A DNA stretch of 64,000 bases from Gp6-AA40 sp035293405 (GTDB lineage: Bacteria > Acidobacteriota > Vicinamibacteria > Vicinamibacterales > UBA2999), in assembly GCA_035293405.1 (NCBI GenBank), contig DATDOE010000071.1, positions 46,955 through 110,954 of the forward strand. The letters are read 5' to 3'. The notes under the pieces were generated by a model. That model was given only the letters and a program-made list of their open reading frames with translations, searched no databases and was not told the origin of the DNA. Positions 56,501-63,857 of the stretch are shown here, piece after piece. How positions within the stretch are numbered: the first letter of the stretch is position 1; every line of letters begins with the position of its first letter. The position numbers and the translations under genes are program-made.

Positions 56501-59030
56501 CTCTGAGCTCGGGCGCGCGTGGCGGTACGACACCACGGTTCTTCCAAGCGGCGCGCAAAGCCTGATCTTGACGTCGCCGGACGCCATGGTCAGCACAGTG
56601 ACCCGCAACCCGGACGGAAGCCAGTTCACGATCCGGCCTGACGGCACGGTGACAAGCACCGTGGTGGCTGGCGATCCCCGGTTCGGGCTGCAGTCCCCGG
56701 TTGCGGCAAGCGTGACGGTCAGCACGCCTGGCGGGTTGACGTTCGACAGCTCGACGAGCCGGACGGCGATCTTCGGCAGTACACAAGATCTCTCCACCCT
56801 GCAAACCCAGACGGACACGACCGTCGTCAACGGGCGTCCGTACGAGACGGTGTTCAACGCCGCCACGCGTACGTTTACATCGAGCTCTCCGGCTGGACGG
56901 AGCTCTTCATCGAGCATCGACGCGCAGGGACGAGTGACGCGGACCCAGGTGGGATCGCTGACGCCCGTGGACTTCACGTACGACTCACAAGGACGCCTCA
57001 CGTCGATCGCTCAAGGGGCACGGCAGTCGACGGTCGCCTACGACGGGGCCGGGCGACCGGCGGCGCTGACCGACGCCCTTACCCGTACGGTCACGTTCGG
57101 GTATGACGCGGCCGACCGGGTGACGAGGCAGACGCTGCCCGACACGCGGCAGATCGGGTTCGGCTACGATCCCAACAGCAACGTGACGTCGCTCACACCG
57201 CCTGGCCGCCCGGCGCACACCTTCACCTACACACCGGTGGATCTCACCGCCTCCTATATGCCGCCAGCGGTCCCGGGCGCCGGTAGCACCGGCTACACCT
57301 TCAACGTCGATCGGCAGCCGACGGCGATCGCCCGTCCGGGTGGCCAGACCACGGGATTCGGGTACGACGGCGGCGGCCGTCTGAGCACGGTCACCTTCTC
57401 GCGTGGCGCGCTCCAATATACCTACGACACGGCGGGGCGGGTCAGCACGTTGACCGATCCGGGCGGCGTGGCGCTCACCTTCACCTACGATGGGCCGCTG
57501 CCGATCAGCGAGACCTGGAGCGGCCCAGTGGCCGGCGTGGTCACGCGCACGTTCTCGAACGACTTCGACGTCGCCGCCGAGAACGTCAACGACGCGTCGG
57601 AGATCGCCTTCGGGTATGACGCCGACCGCCTGCTCACGCAAGCCGGCGACCTCACCGTCGACCGCGATACCGCCACCGGGCTCGTCACCGGCACCACGCT
57701 CGCGACAACCACGGAGGCCTTCACGTACAACCCCTTTGGCGAATCCACGCGCCAGACCGCGCAGGTCGGCGGCGCGAACGTCTTCGACGTCCAGATCACG
57801 CGCGACGACCTTGGCCGCATCACGCAGCGCATCGAGACCGTCGATGGCATCACACGTGTCTTCGAGTACGGCTACGACCTGGCCGGACGTCTCTGGCAGG
57901 TGGGGCGCAATGGCACGCTGGTGGCGCGGTATCTCTACGACGCCAACGGGAACCGCATTGACGTGCAGGGTGAGCTCGGCCCGGTCACGGCCACGTATGA
58001 CGACCAGGACCGGTTGCTGACATATAACGGCGCGACCTATACCTACACGGCCAACGGCGAGCTCGCGACCAGGACCGTCGGTGGCGCGACCACCAGCTAC
58101 GTCTACGACACGCTCGGCAACCTGACGCAGGTGACCAAGCCGAACGGCGATGTCATCACCTATACGGTGGACGGCCGCGGCCGGCGCGTCGGCAAGTCGG
58201 TCAACGGCGTGCGCGTCAAGGGATGGCTCTACGCCGATCAGCTCCGCCCGATCGCCGAGCTCGATGGCAACGGCGACATCGTCTCGAGATTCGTGTACGG
58301 GAGCCGTGTCAATGTGCCCGAGTACGTGATCAAGAACGGCGAGACATATCGGATCTTCTCCGACCACCTGGGCAGCCCGCGCGTCGTCGTCCATGCGACG
58401 ACGGGGGTCATCGTGCAGCGGATGGATTTCCAGGCGTTCGGAGAGATCATCCAGGACTCGAATCCGGGCTGGCAGCCGTTCGGCTTTGCTGGCGGCCTGT
58501 ACGATGCAGACACAGGCCTCGTGCGGTTCGGGGCACGGGACTATGACGTAGTGACGGGAAAGTGGACAGTGAAGGATCCGATCCTCTTTGGGGGCGGGCA
58601 GGCGAATCTTTACAGCTACGTCGACGGGGATCCGCTCAACTTCATCGATCCAACGGGACTCAGGTGCGGATCGTTTGGGCAACGTTGGTTGGACAGTTTC
58701 CGCAAGACCAACGAGTGGATCCCAGGAGTTCTCGCGCCCGCACTTCTTCCCGGATTGGGATTCGGCACTGCTTCCGCTGGTAAGGTGGCGGAGATCTTCG
58801 GCTCGCCGACATTCTTGCAATGGGCAAGAGTTGGTTTCAGGGGCGTCGTCATGGGTGCAGCGGAGTTCACGGCAATTGAAACCGGAATAGTAGTCGGGGC
58901 CGTGTCGGTAGTGAACTTCGCGTTGATTGGAACGGTGTTCGAAGTCGGTGTGGGGATTGGGTCCGCTATCGATGCTGCTTGGGTCCAAGAATCCTGCCCT
59001 GACGCGGCATGCGAAGGCGCATCACCGTAA
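50550..59030 (+). CDS. Giant Sec-exported LamG/Ig-like/YD-repeat (Rhs) protein with variable tip
   Basis: 2826 residues from the ATG at 50550 (GAGAG upstream). Order: signal peptide (1-32); LamG 1 (about 38-234), SbsA-type Ig 1 (246-347), LamG 2 (352-549), Ig 2 (559-662), LamG 3 (669-867); Big_2 Ig (879-959); carboxypeptidase-regulatory domain (1007-1080); a middle region with an Rhs/teneurin-like entry (QVLGERLPIAGTPFALNYSS); an NHL/TolB-like propeller (about 1504-1817); YD repeats (about 1824-2660); and the Rhs core end DHLGSPRVVVHATTG...GFAGGLYDADTGLVRFGARDYD...NLYSYVDGDPLNFIDPTGL (Leu2704). The last 122 residues after DPTGL are a different, hydrophobic tip (GVVMGAAEFTAIETGIVVG), the position of polymorphic toxins. 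YD repeats form a shell enclosing the tip. A Sec signal with LamG/Ig domains suggests surface display and glycan or cell binding rather than T6SS delivery. Confidence 0.9.
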   Translation: MAFRMMRCVAAAAVAAVVALLVFVVSSTPGAAQLHSPDAAYAFSEGIGGTTADLTGNGNTATLVNGAGWTSAGRFGAAMALDGVNDGVQLPVTPSLALGSTFTIEAWVRPTAMPGAAQQIVQVPGVSGDGLRLSADGRPRFVAAFSAVTRDVTGPSPLPVNDWSHVGLTYDGAMLRLYVNGAEVATGPASGGLSGNPEMRIGRARGGGNPFGGQIDEALIYRRALTAGELWLDAFTPVDPATPFQVSTVTPSPQAGAVIATPVAVTFSRSVNAATVTSSTVLLHDAGHVPVPASVTYNAATRTATLSPSESLSQLAAYTAGVLGGEAGVLDETGVPLAADEEWTFTTAAPDTTPSAAYGFSEGSGLVALDSSGNGHTGALVSGPSWATGQFGGALLFDGVDDGVEVTVTDALRLASAFTLEAWVQPLSSSTALQILQLAGPSGDGLRVTSNGRPRFTATFPGGVIDVTGPASLPLFAWTHVAVSYNGTILRLYVDGIAVATQPASGALAGALPLWIGRTRGGGSPFKGTLDEIRIWRRALNASEILLNRNTPIDAATAFQVSSIAPTAGAVGVIGTAITATFSRAVDEMTLGPSTFALMDAGQTTVPASVEYDTVSRTAMLVPAAPLVTGATYTAQVRGGSGGVLDAGGAALSADVVWSLTTARDETLPSAAYALDEGAGTQVADASGNGHTGVLLDGPVWTSSGQYAGALLFDGVDDGVRLPPSDALTFTAAVTLEAWVQPLTQAGAARQIVQLPGAGGDGLRLTANGSPRFRALFPNGRVNVTGPTPLAANVWTHVAATYDGTMLRMYVNGGEVATQPVTGDLTGAFVMSVGRTRLGGAPFQGALDEIRIYRRALTAAEIAGDMNTPIGSSSQQPVSLAVTPVGASIATGATYQFTATATYADDSTSDLTASVMWSSSNAAVATVNGGLAGGTGAGLATLTATLGSLMASAQIQVADGTPLPPDPSWVAPPVNPTGATLVHESTRFLYTGPEPIQTDVAPDAIDPRRAAVVRGQVTTRDGAPLAGATVTVAEHPEYGSTLSRGDGGFDLAVNGGTTVLVRYEKVGYLPADRHVDVPRGEYAVAADAALVPLDAQVTTVDLSGAAPTQVARGSTVTDASGTRRATLAIPAGTTASMTLPNGTTQPVTTLHLRATEYTVGPGGRQAMPASLPATSAYTYAVELSADEALDADASSVDFSTPLPLYVENFLGFPVGTTVPSGYYDRVQHAWVPSRNGVVLKVLAPDGLGRAEIDLTGDDVAEDPATLSLVGLTDSERTTLSTSYSAGQTLWRVLIPHFSPWDLNWSIVGPGTADPSPNPPPPQGDVKASKECKVPGFSIIGCQNQVLGERLPIAGTPFALNYSSDRVPGRLAALAARIPLTEETLPTGVIRIEVEVTVAGRRFTQTFAPVAGAVYDFEWDGRDAYGRLAEGEQRVDVAIQHVYEATYSTTPLALILAQQNTNRLFGVPGLVPLGVPGRAEYHAFARSSIRLGTVPRLGTSAAGWSLDPHHIYDPVSQTLYLGDGRQRSVVPLDRVVRVSGPSGFVFGMTVGDDNALHFIQFDDSAGTFAHRALTTGGTVITVDGDLPQLIGDIVIDRNGTLYYTVFTAGNPEVCAGTSTLDLHRRSTGGTDTVLGTASVPLNEDCSAMFFSGALTRAGDGTFFVALGRSVFQLLAPGAPMQRIAIVGTGPYQITALAAGPSGMLLAATIDARIYRVLPDGSSAPFAGFGSSGDGGLALEASISGIVSHLKITPDGSVLVPEAALRLITPDGLITTIAGSKPATSLPVPDGSPASALSVGEVAIGGNGEIFAAAVNFVYRLRQAYDGDAGVAWRVASEDGSEVYEFDEGGRLLRTRHALTGATLANFTYSSEGWLTELADGDGQLTRIERSGDGRPTALVAPFGQRTVLEVDPDGWLARVMGPGGVQTTLTSTPEGLLTHLTDANGHPHTFTYDTVGRLQQDDDPSGGSQTLIRTGATQAWTVTRTSELGRAWRYDTTVLPSGAQSLILTSPDAMVSTVTRNPDGSQFTIRPDGTVTSTVVAGDPRFGLQSPVAASVTVSTPGGLTFDSSTSRTAIFGSTQDLSTLQTQTDTTVVNGRPYETVFNAATRTFTSSSPAGRSSSSSIDAQGRVTRTQVGSLTPVDFTYDSQGRLTSIAQGARQSTVAYDGAGRPAALTDALTRTVTFGYDAADRVTRQTLPDTRQIGFGYDPNSNVTSLTPPGRPAHTFTYTPVDLTASYMPPAVPGAGSTGYTFNVDRQPTAIARPGGQTTGFGYDGGGRLSTVTFSRGALQYTYDTAGRVSTLTDPGGVALTFTYDGPLPISETWSGPVAGVVTRTFSNDFDVAAENVNDASEIAFGYDADRLLTQAGDLTVDRDTATGLVTGTTLATTTEAFTYNPFGESTRQTAQVGGANVFDVQITRDDLGRITQRIETVDGITRVFEYGYDLAGRLWQVGRNGTLVARYLYDANGNRIDVQGELGPVTATYDDQDRLLTYNGATYTYTANGELATRTVGGATTSYVYDTLGNLTQVTKPNGDVITYTVDGRGRRVGKSVNGVRVKGWLYADQLRPIAELDGNGDIVSRFVYGSRVNVPEYVIKNGETYRIFSDHLGSPRVVVHATTGVIVQRMDFQAFGEIIQDSNPGWQPFGFAGGLYDADTGLVRFGARDYDVVTGKWTVKDPILFGGGQANLYSYVDGDPLNFIDPTGLRCGSFGQRWLDSFRKTNEWIPGVLAPALLPGLGFGTASAGKVAEIFGSPTFLQWARVGFRGVVMGAAEFTAIETGIVVGAVSVVNFALIGTVFEVGVGIGSAIDAAWVQESCPDAACEGASP
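57678..58661 (+). repeat. Rhs core segment, copy A (inside the full-length gene)
   Basis: About 980 bp from GLVTGTTL to DPTGL. It recurs at 59796-60778 (copy B) and 63005-63857 (copy C) with near-identical nucleotide blocks (for example the stretch encoding NGELATRTVGGATTSYVYDTLG). These long direct repeats are substrates for recombination that swaps the tips beyond them. Confidence 0.85.
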
Positions 59031-59049
59031 GAGAAATGGGGGACCGCTC

Positions 59050-59325
59050 ATGGCAGGGATCGTTCGTGGATATCGATATCAAGGGGCGCCACTGCTCTCA
59101 CAGGCGAAGTTCAGGCGTTTGCGAACACTCATGTGGTTGTACGCAATTGCTTGGGCCGCCGGCGCACTCTACGTCACTACGTTGGCTCCACTATCCGGGC
59201 TGGTGCGGTTGGCTGCGCTGGTCCCTTTCGTGATCGCGACACCCGCCGTCTCGGACCTGTTCGAGTCCTACGATGCCTACAAGCAAAAGTGGACCGAGGG
59301 GAACCCGCCCCAGCACCACCGCTGA
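59050..59325 (+). CDS. Small two-helix membrane protein, candidate immunity protein for the Rhs tip
   Basis: 91 residues; GGGGGA 6 nt before the ATG at 59050. Two hydrophobic segments (LMWLYAIAWAAGALYVTTLA and VRLAALVPFVIATPAVSDLF) then a charged tail. It begins 19 bp after the Rhs stop on the same strand, where polymorphic-toxin immunity genes sit. A membrane immunity protein would fit the hydrophobic, possibly membrane-acting tip. No sequence family recognised, so the role rests on position. Confidence 0.65.
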   Translation: MAGIVRGYRYQGAPLLSQAKFRRLRTLMWLYAIAWAAGALYVTTLAPLSGLVRLAALVPFVIATPAVSDLFESYDAYKQKWTEGNPPQHHR

Positions 59326-59516
59326 AGAACGGCTCAGGAAATACACCGACCCACGCTGTTGTGCTCTGCTCGATTGAAGGAGATCGTTACCGAAGGGTCG
59401 TGGAGATGAGTCGATAGGCGCCATTAAGGCAACGACGATATGGTTGGCTGGCAGTGCAGCCAAGTGGATTGGCGACAGTTGGTATAACCGCTAATCTAAT
59501 CGGGTTGGGTGAGGAG

Positions 59517-59786
59517 ATGGGTCCACGGCGGCGATACCACTTCTTGGCGTATATCGCGTGGCCCATTGGAGCCCTCGGTCTTGGCGTGGCGAGCTTCTAC
59601 TCGCCATGGTTCATCGTTGCGTTCTTGATATACCCTTTCGTGATTCAGAGGCTGTCATCCACGATTCGATGTCCTCAGTGCGGCAGGCGAATCGGTGAAC
59701 GCGGGACGGCCGACCGCGTGAAGCGTCCGCTCGTGCTGCGATCTTGGATCGCACCACAATGTGAACGTTGCGGCGCACGGCTGTGA
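59517..59786 (+). CDS. Small membrane protein with zinc-ribbon-like C-terminus
   Basis: 89 residues from the ATG at 59517 (GAGGAG immediately before). Two hydrophobic segments (YHFLAYIAWPIGALGLGVASF and WFIVAFLIYPFVI) followed by CPQCGRR...CERCGARL, a four-Cys zinc-ribbon-like pattern. It sits between the Rhs immunity candidate and displaced cassette B. The Rhs homology of cassette B starts 10 bp after this gene's stop and in the same frame. It may be the immunity gene of a tip lost earlier. Confidence 0.6.
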   Translation: MGPRRRYHFLAYIAWPIGALGLGVASFYSPWFIVAFLIYPFVIQRLSSTIRCPQCGRRIGERGTADRVKRPLVLRSWIAPQCERCGARL

Positions 59787-59795
59787 AGAAGATCC

Positions 59796-60778
59796 GGGCT
59801 CGTCACCGGGACCACCCTGGGCGCGACGACAGAAGCCTTCGCCTACAACCCCTTTGGCGAATCCACGCGCCAGACCGCGCAGGTGGCCGGCACGAACGTC
59901 TTCGACGTCCAGATCACGCGCGACGACCTTGGCCGCATCACGCAGCGCATCGAGACCGTCGATGGCATCACGCGTGTCTTCGAGTACGGCTACGACCTGG
60001 CCGGACGTCTCTGGCAGGTGGGGCGCAATGGCGACCTCGTCGTCCGCTACACCTACGACAGCAACGGCAACCGGATCGCCGCGGTCGGCGAAGCGGGCAC
60101 CGTCGCCGCTACCTACGACGATCAGGACCGGCTGCTCACCTACAACGGCGCGACCTACACCTACACGGCCAACGGCGAGCTCGCGACCAGGACCGTCGGT
60201 GGCGCAACCACCAGCTACGTCTACGACACGCTCGGCAGCCTGATGCAGGTGACGAAGCCGAATGGCGATGTCATCACCTACACCGTGGACGGCCGCGGCC
60301 GGCGCGTCGGCAAGTCGGTCAACGGCGTGCGCCTGAAGGGCTGGCTCTATGCCGACCAGCTCCGCCCGATCGCGGAGCTCGATGGCAACGGCGACATCGT
60401 CTCGCGGTTCGTGTATGGAGCACGCGTCAACGTGCCCGAGTACGTGATCAAGAACGGCGAGAGGTACCGCATCTTCTCCGATCACCTCGGCACGCCGCGT
60501 GTTGTCGTACACGCAACGACCGGCGTCGTTGTACAGCGGCTGGACGTGCAGCCGTTCGGCGAAATCATCCAGGACAGCAGCCCTGGGTGGCAGCCGTTCG
60601 GGTTCGCTGGCGGCCTCTATGATCCCGACACCGGACTCGTTCGATTTGGCGTGCGCGACTACGACCAGCAGGTGGGGCGATGGATAGCGAAGGATCCCAT
60701 CGACTTCGCAGGACTCGATACCAATCTCTACTCTTACGCGCTTGGCGATCCTGTCAATCGGCTCGATCAGGATGGATT
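59796..60778 (+). repeat. Rhs core segment, copy B (displaced cassette)
   Basis: Homologous to copy A from GLVTGTT onward, ending at NRLDQDG where the tip changes. The left boundary is sharp: bases before 59796 belong to the preceding gene. No ribosome-binding site or ATG starts the homology, so it is normally silent unless recombined or read from the GTG at 59883. Confidence 0.85.
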
Positions 60779-61217
60779 CGAGTTCGCCCAAGCACTCGCA
60801 AGCGTTGGCGCTGGAGTTGGAGGGGGCTTCGCCGCCGCTGGTTCTCTTGTGATCGATGCAGCGACAGGTGGGGTGAATGTGCTCGCGACGCCTGGTGAAA
60901 TTGCAGCTGGGGCCGCTATCGGAGCCGCGCTGGGAGGGTCAGTTGGTGCCTTCATCGACTGGATGAACGCCGGGGGCGCAGTCATTCTGGCGCAGAACAC
61001 GAAGAGTCTTGTCAACAAGGTTAGGGGCCTGCTCAATACCGCGAGCGGACACGCCTCGCTATGCCAGCTGAGTCCACCTGAGGACCCGAATCAGGGCCAT
61101 TGGCGCACAGAGGCTAAGGCTGCCCTTGATCGGGCCAAGCGGCTCGCCGACCGGTTGCCAACGAAGTTGAGGGAGCAGGTACTCAGTAGAATACGGAGCA
61201 TTGAGGGTTTGTTGTGA
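59883..61217 (+). CDS. Displaced Rhs C-terminal cassette with its own tip
   Basis: 444 residues from a GTG at 59883; Rhs homology actually begins in the same frame at 59796, just after the previous stop, so a true start is doubtful. The Rhs core (DHLGTPRVVVHATTG, GFAGGLYDPDTGLVRFGVRDYDQQVGRWIAKDP, NLYSYALGDPVNRLDQDG) leads to a different 146-residue tip. The tip has a hydrophobic, Gly/Ala-rich linker (GVGGGFAAAGSLVIDAATGG) and ends with the polar domain ASLCQLSPPEDPNQGHWRTEAKAALDRAKRLADRL, which I take as the toxic part; activity is unknown. It overlaps the next gene (GTGA), an immunity candidate. Confidence 0.72.
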   Translation: MAGTNVFDVQITRDDLGRITQRIETVDGITRVFEYGYDLAGRLWQVGRNGDLVVRYTYDSNGNRIAAVGEAGTVAATYDDQDRLLTYNGATYTYTANGELATRTVGGATTSYVYDTLGSLMQVTKPNGDVITYTVDGRGRRVGKSVNGVRLKGWLYADQLRPIAELDGNGDIVSRFVYGARVNVPEYVIKNGERYRIFSDHLGTPRVVVHATTGVVVQRLDVQPFGEIIQDSSPGWQPFGFAGGLYDPDTGLVRFGVRDYDQQVGRWIAKDPIDFAGLDTNLYSYALGDPVNRLDQDGFEFAQALASVGAGVGGGFAAAGSLVIDAATGGVNVLATPGEIAAGAAIGAALGGSVGAFIDWMNAGGAVILAQNTKSLVNKVRGLLNTASGHASLCQLSPPEDPNQGHWRTEAKAALDRAKRLADRLPTKLREQVLSRIRSIEGLL

Positions 61218-61666
61218 AACAGCCATCTTCAAGTATGCAAGAGATGCTTGCCGCGGTCGATCGCGCAGGGAGGCTCTCTCCGGCGCGGCGGAGAGAGATT
61301 CGATCAGCAGGCAGGTTCGTTCGCCGCATCGGGACAAGTTTCGATCGGCTTGGATTAATGAGACTTGGAGGAGCCGACCGCGTTGCGCACGACCTTGCGG
61401 AGATTCATGAAGCACTCGCAGTGTGCTCAGCTCGATTGGAGGCGATCGTTGCCCAACGTTCACTCGACGCGGCACGAACAGGGCAGCTGTTGCTGGACAT
61501 CCAGACTGAGCTGTATATTCACTTGCCGTATCACCAGCGGTTGCTGAAGAGACCGCTCCAGAAACTCGTCGACGTGCTGGAGCAGGAGGGGGCCGGGGTG
61601 AAACGACGGGCCAGGAAGTCGACGACGGAGAGGCAACGCTCGAGGCAACCATCTCGAAAGCGTTGA
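61214..61666 (+). CDS. Candidate immunity protein for cassette B tip
   Basis: 150 residues, GTG start overlapping the cassette B stop by 4 nt (GTGA). Soluble, helical and very basic at the C-terminus (KRRARKSTTERQRSRQPSRKR); central HDLAEIHEALAVCSARLEAIVAQRSLD and LPYHQRLLKRPLQKLVDVLEQEG. No known family. Translational coupling directly behind a toxin tip is the usual arrangement for an immunity protein. A soluble antitoxin also fits a tip with a polar end domain. Confidence 0.65.
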   Translation: MKQPSSSMQEMLAAVDRAGRLSPARRREIRSAGRFVRRIGTSFDRLGLMRLGGADRVAHDLAEIHEALAVCSARLEAIVAQRSLDAARTGQLLLDIQTELYIHLPYHQRLLKRPLQKLVDVLEQEGAGVKRRARKSTTERQRSRQPSRKR

Positions 61667-61715
61667 GCAGCTCGGGCGGTTCTCCAGAGGACCGTCACCC
61701 TGGAATCATTTCGAG

Positions 61716-61853
61716 ATGCGAATCGACTTCATTGGCGAAATCGACGACCTTGAGGGTGACATCTATGCCGACGAAGACGTCGCGGCCGCCCTGAGCCAGG
61801 ATGCACTGAGCCCCGGTCTGTGGTACCGAACAGGTGTCGGTTGGTACTCATAG
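61716..61853 (+). CDS. Very small acidic ORF in the tip/immunity debris
   Basis: 45 residues starting MRIDFIGEIDDLEGDIYADE and ending GLWYRTGVGWYS. Protein-like composition, acidic, but only a weak GAG before the ATG. It could be an immunity fragment or part of an eroded gene. Confidence 0.3.
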   Translation: MRIDFIGEIDDLEGDIYADEDVAAALSQDALSPGLWYRTGVGWYS

Positions 61854-62017
61854 GGCCGGCAGCCGAGTTGGGTCGCAAGGAGGTGTGATCCTGTCAATCA
61901 CATTCCGGCATTGGGGGGAGTCTGAAGGAACTCATTCATGTTCACGTCAGGGAGGAACCGCGGGCCAACGGCTACAGGCGACTGATCCGGGAAGCCAGAA
62001 GGCACTGCAGTCAAGGG

Positions 62018-62383
62018 TTGCTGGTCATTCGCAAATCCCTGCCGCTCTCGACGAAGGGCCGTAATTTCCTCACCGCGGCCGAGCCATATCTGGTAAACGT
62101 TCAACCGAGTTCGGAGTGGCCCGGAACGCAAACTAGTGACGTCGCGGATGTTTACCGCTATCGGTTGGAAGATGGCTTTTCAGCGATGCTCACGGAATCG
62201 GTTGAGGGTCTGTTCGAGTGGCGTCAACCTGATCGACCGGAAGATCTTTGCCTGATGCGCCCGAGTGGCCAACCCTGGCTCGTGACCGTCGCTCATGAAC
62301 GTGAAGCGTGGTTAGGGCTGACTCACAACGAGAAGGACGGAGTCATAGCCCCGATTCGCGATCTCCTGACCCCTGCCTCATAA
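62018..62383 (+). CDS. Candidate orphan immunity-like protein, N-terminus probably frameshifted
   Basis: 121 residues from a TTG at 62018, but the same frame is protein-like back to about 61910 (ELIHVHVREEPRANGYRRLI), with no start codon before a stop at 61886-61888. Another frame just upstream reads SITFRHWGESEG; a run of six G at 61913-61918 lies at the switch, suggesting a one-base slip. The body (LLVIRKSLPLSTKGRNFLTAAEPYLVNV, YRYRLEDGFSAMLTESVEGLFEW, PWLVTVAHEREAWLGLT) is well formed. Position between Rhs cassettes suggests an immunity role for a lost tip. Confidence 0.5.
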   Translation: MLVIRKSLPLSTKGRNFLTAAEPYLVNVQPSSEWPGTQTSDVADVYRYRLEDGFSAMLTESVEGLFEWRQPDRPEDLCLMRPSGQPWLVTVAHEREAWLGLTHNEKDGVIAPIRDLLTPAS

Positions 62384-62525
62384 GCCCGAGGGCGTGGTTA
62401 ACGCAGGATTCGAGCGTTCCAGCTATCCCGTTCCGGTGTTGTGAATCGGATCTGACGCGGGCGGATCTGCTGTACTGTCTTGTACCTGCACTGCGGCTTT
62501 CTATCGTTTCTCGCCGATTGAGCGC

Positions 62526-62896
62526 CTCAATCACCTACACGATCGACGGGGTTTGCAGGAGGGCTCTGCGACCCAGGTACTGGCCTGATCCGCTTCGGCG
62601 CCCGGGACTACGACGCGCAGGTTGGTCGTTGGACGACGAAGGACCCAGTTGGATTCAGCGGCCTTGATTCAAATCTCTACTCGTATGTGAGCAATAACCC
62701 AATAACGATGGTCGATCCACTCGGCGAGTTCGCGTGGGTCGCAGCGGGCGCAGCCATAGGCGCCATCGTCAATGTTGGCGCGACTGAATCGCCCCGGGTT
62801 TATCGGAGGGCTCATTCCGAGAGAGGAAGGAGCCCATGCCCAGACTCAGCAAGTACCCCCCGTAAGCTTCCCCGATCGATTGACAGCCGAAAGTAG
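62526..62896 (+). pseudogene. Collapsed Rhs cassette with internal deletion and truncated tip
   Basis: A short block like ITYTIDG (from the YD region) at about 62530-62549 joins straight to GFAGG at 62549, skipping about 290 bp of core. From there the frame reads TGLIRFGARDYDAQVGRWTTKDP, GLDSNLYSYVSNNPITMVDPLGEF and a tip start WVAAGAAIGAIVNVGAT that soon loses similarity and stops at 62896. No start codon or ribosome-binding site. Clearly a recombination remnant. Confidence 0.7.
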
Positions 62897-62933
62897 CTGC
62901 TCTTGACGTCTGACGTTTGCCGAAAACGACGGC

Positions 62934-63003
62934 GGCAATGGCGACATCATTTCGAGATTCGTGTATGGAAGTCGTGCAAACGTGCCGGAGTACGTGATCA
63001 AGA
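62934..63003 (+). pseudogene. Rhs core scrap (~70 bp)
   Basis: Reads GNGDIISRFVYGSRANVPEYVIK in a frame different from the following cassette. It matches the core segment GNGDIVSRFVYGSRVNVPEYVIK of the full gene (about 58270-58335). It then joins abruptly to the start of copy C. Confidence 0.7.
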
Positions 63004-63004
63004 G

Positions 63005-63857
63005 ACGCTGGGTTCGACTACTGACACCTTCCAGTACAACCCGTTCGGTGAACCCACCTGTCAAACGGCGCAGGTCAGCGGGAACACGGTCTTCGACGTA
63101 CAAACGACGCGCGATGGCCTGGGGCGGATCACGCAGCGCATCGAGACCGTCGATGGCATCACGCGTGTCTTCGAGTACGGCTACGACCTCGCCGGCCGCC
63201 TGTGGCAGGTCACCCGCAACGGCGACCTCGTCGTCCGCTACACCTACGACAGCAACGGCAACCGGATCGCCGCGGTCGGCGAAGCGGGCACCGTCGCCGC
63301 CACCTACGACGATCAGGACCGGTTGCTGACCTACACCGGCGCGACCTACACCTACACGGCCAACGGCGAGCTCGCGACCAGGACCGTCGGTGGCGCAACC
63401 ACCAGCTACGTCTACGACACGCTCGGCAACCTGACGCAAGTGACCAAGCCGAATGGCGATGTCATCACCTATACGGTGGACGGCAGCGGCCGGCGCGTCG
63501 GCAAGTCCATCAACGGCGTGCGCGTGACGGGCTGGTTGTATGCCGACCAACTGCGGTCGATCGCGGAGCTCGACGGCAACGGCGACATCGTCTCGCGGTT
63601 CGTGTACGGAGCACGCGTCAACGTGCCCGAGTACGTCATCAAGAACGGCGAGACCTACCGGATCTTCTCCGACCACGTGGGCACACCCCGCGTCGTCGTC
63701 CACGCCACGACCGGCGTCGTCGTGCAACGGCTCGATGTGCAACCATTCGGCGAGGTCATCCAGGACAGCAATCCCGGGTGGCAGCCGTTCGGGTTTGCGG
63801 GCGGGCTCTACGATCCAGATACTGGCCTGATCCGCTTCGGCGCGCGCGACTATGATC
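63005..63857 (+). repeat. Rhs core segment, copy C
   Basis: Third long direct repeat of the Rhs core. Blocks such as the one encoding NGDLVVRYTYDSNGNRIAAVGEAGTVAATYDDQDRLL are almost base-identical to copy B and differ from copy A (NGTLVARYLYDANGNRIDVQ), so B and C are closer to each other. Confidence 0.85.

Noticed and set aside
56985..63742. Long minus-strand open frames opposite the Rhs cores (667, 378 and 298 codons)
   Set aside because: They are antisense shadows of the YD-repeat codons. The three show the same residues because the repeats are the same, with His/Val/Ala/Asp bias and no start signal.
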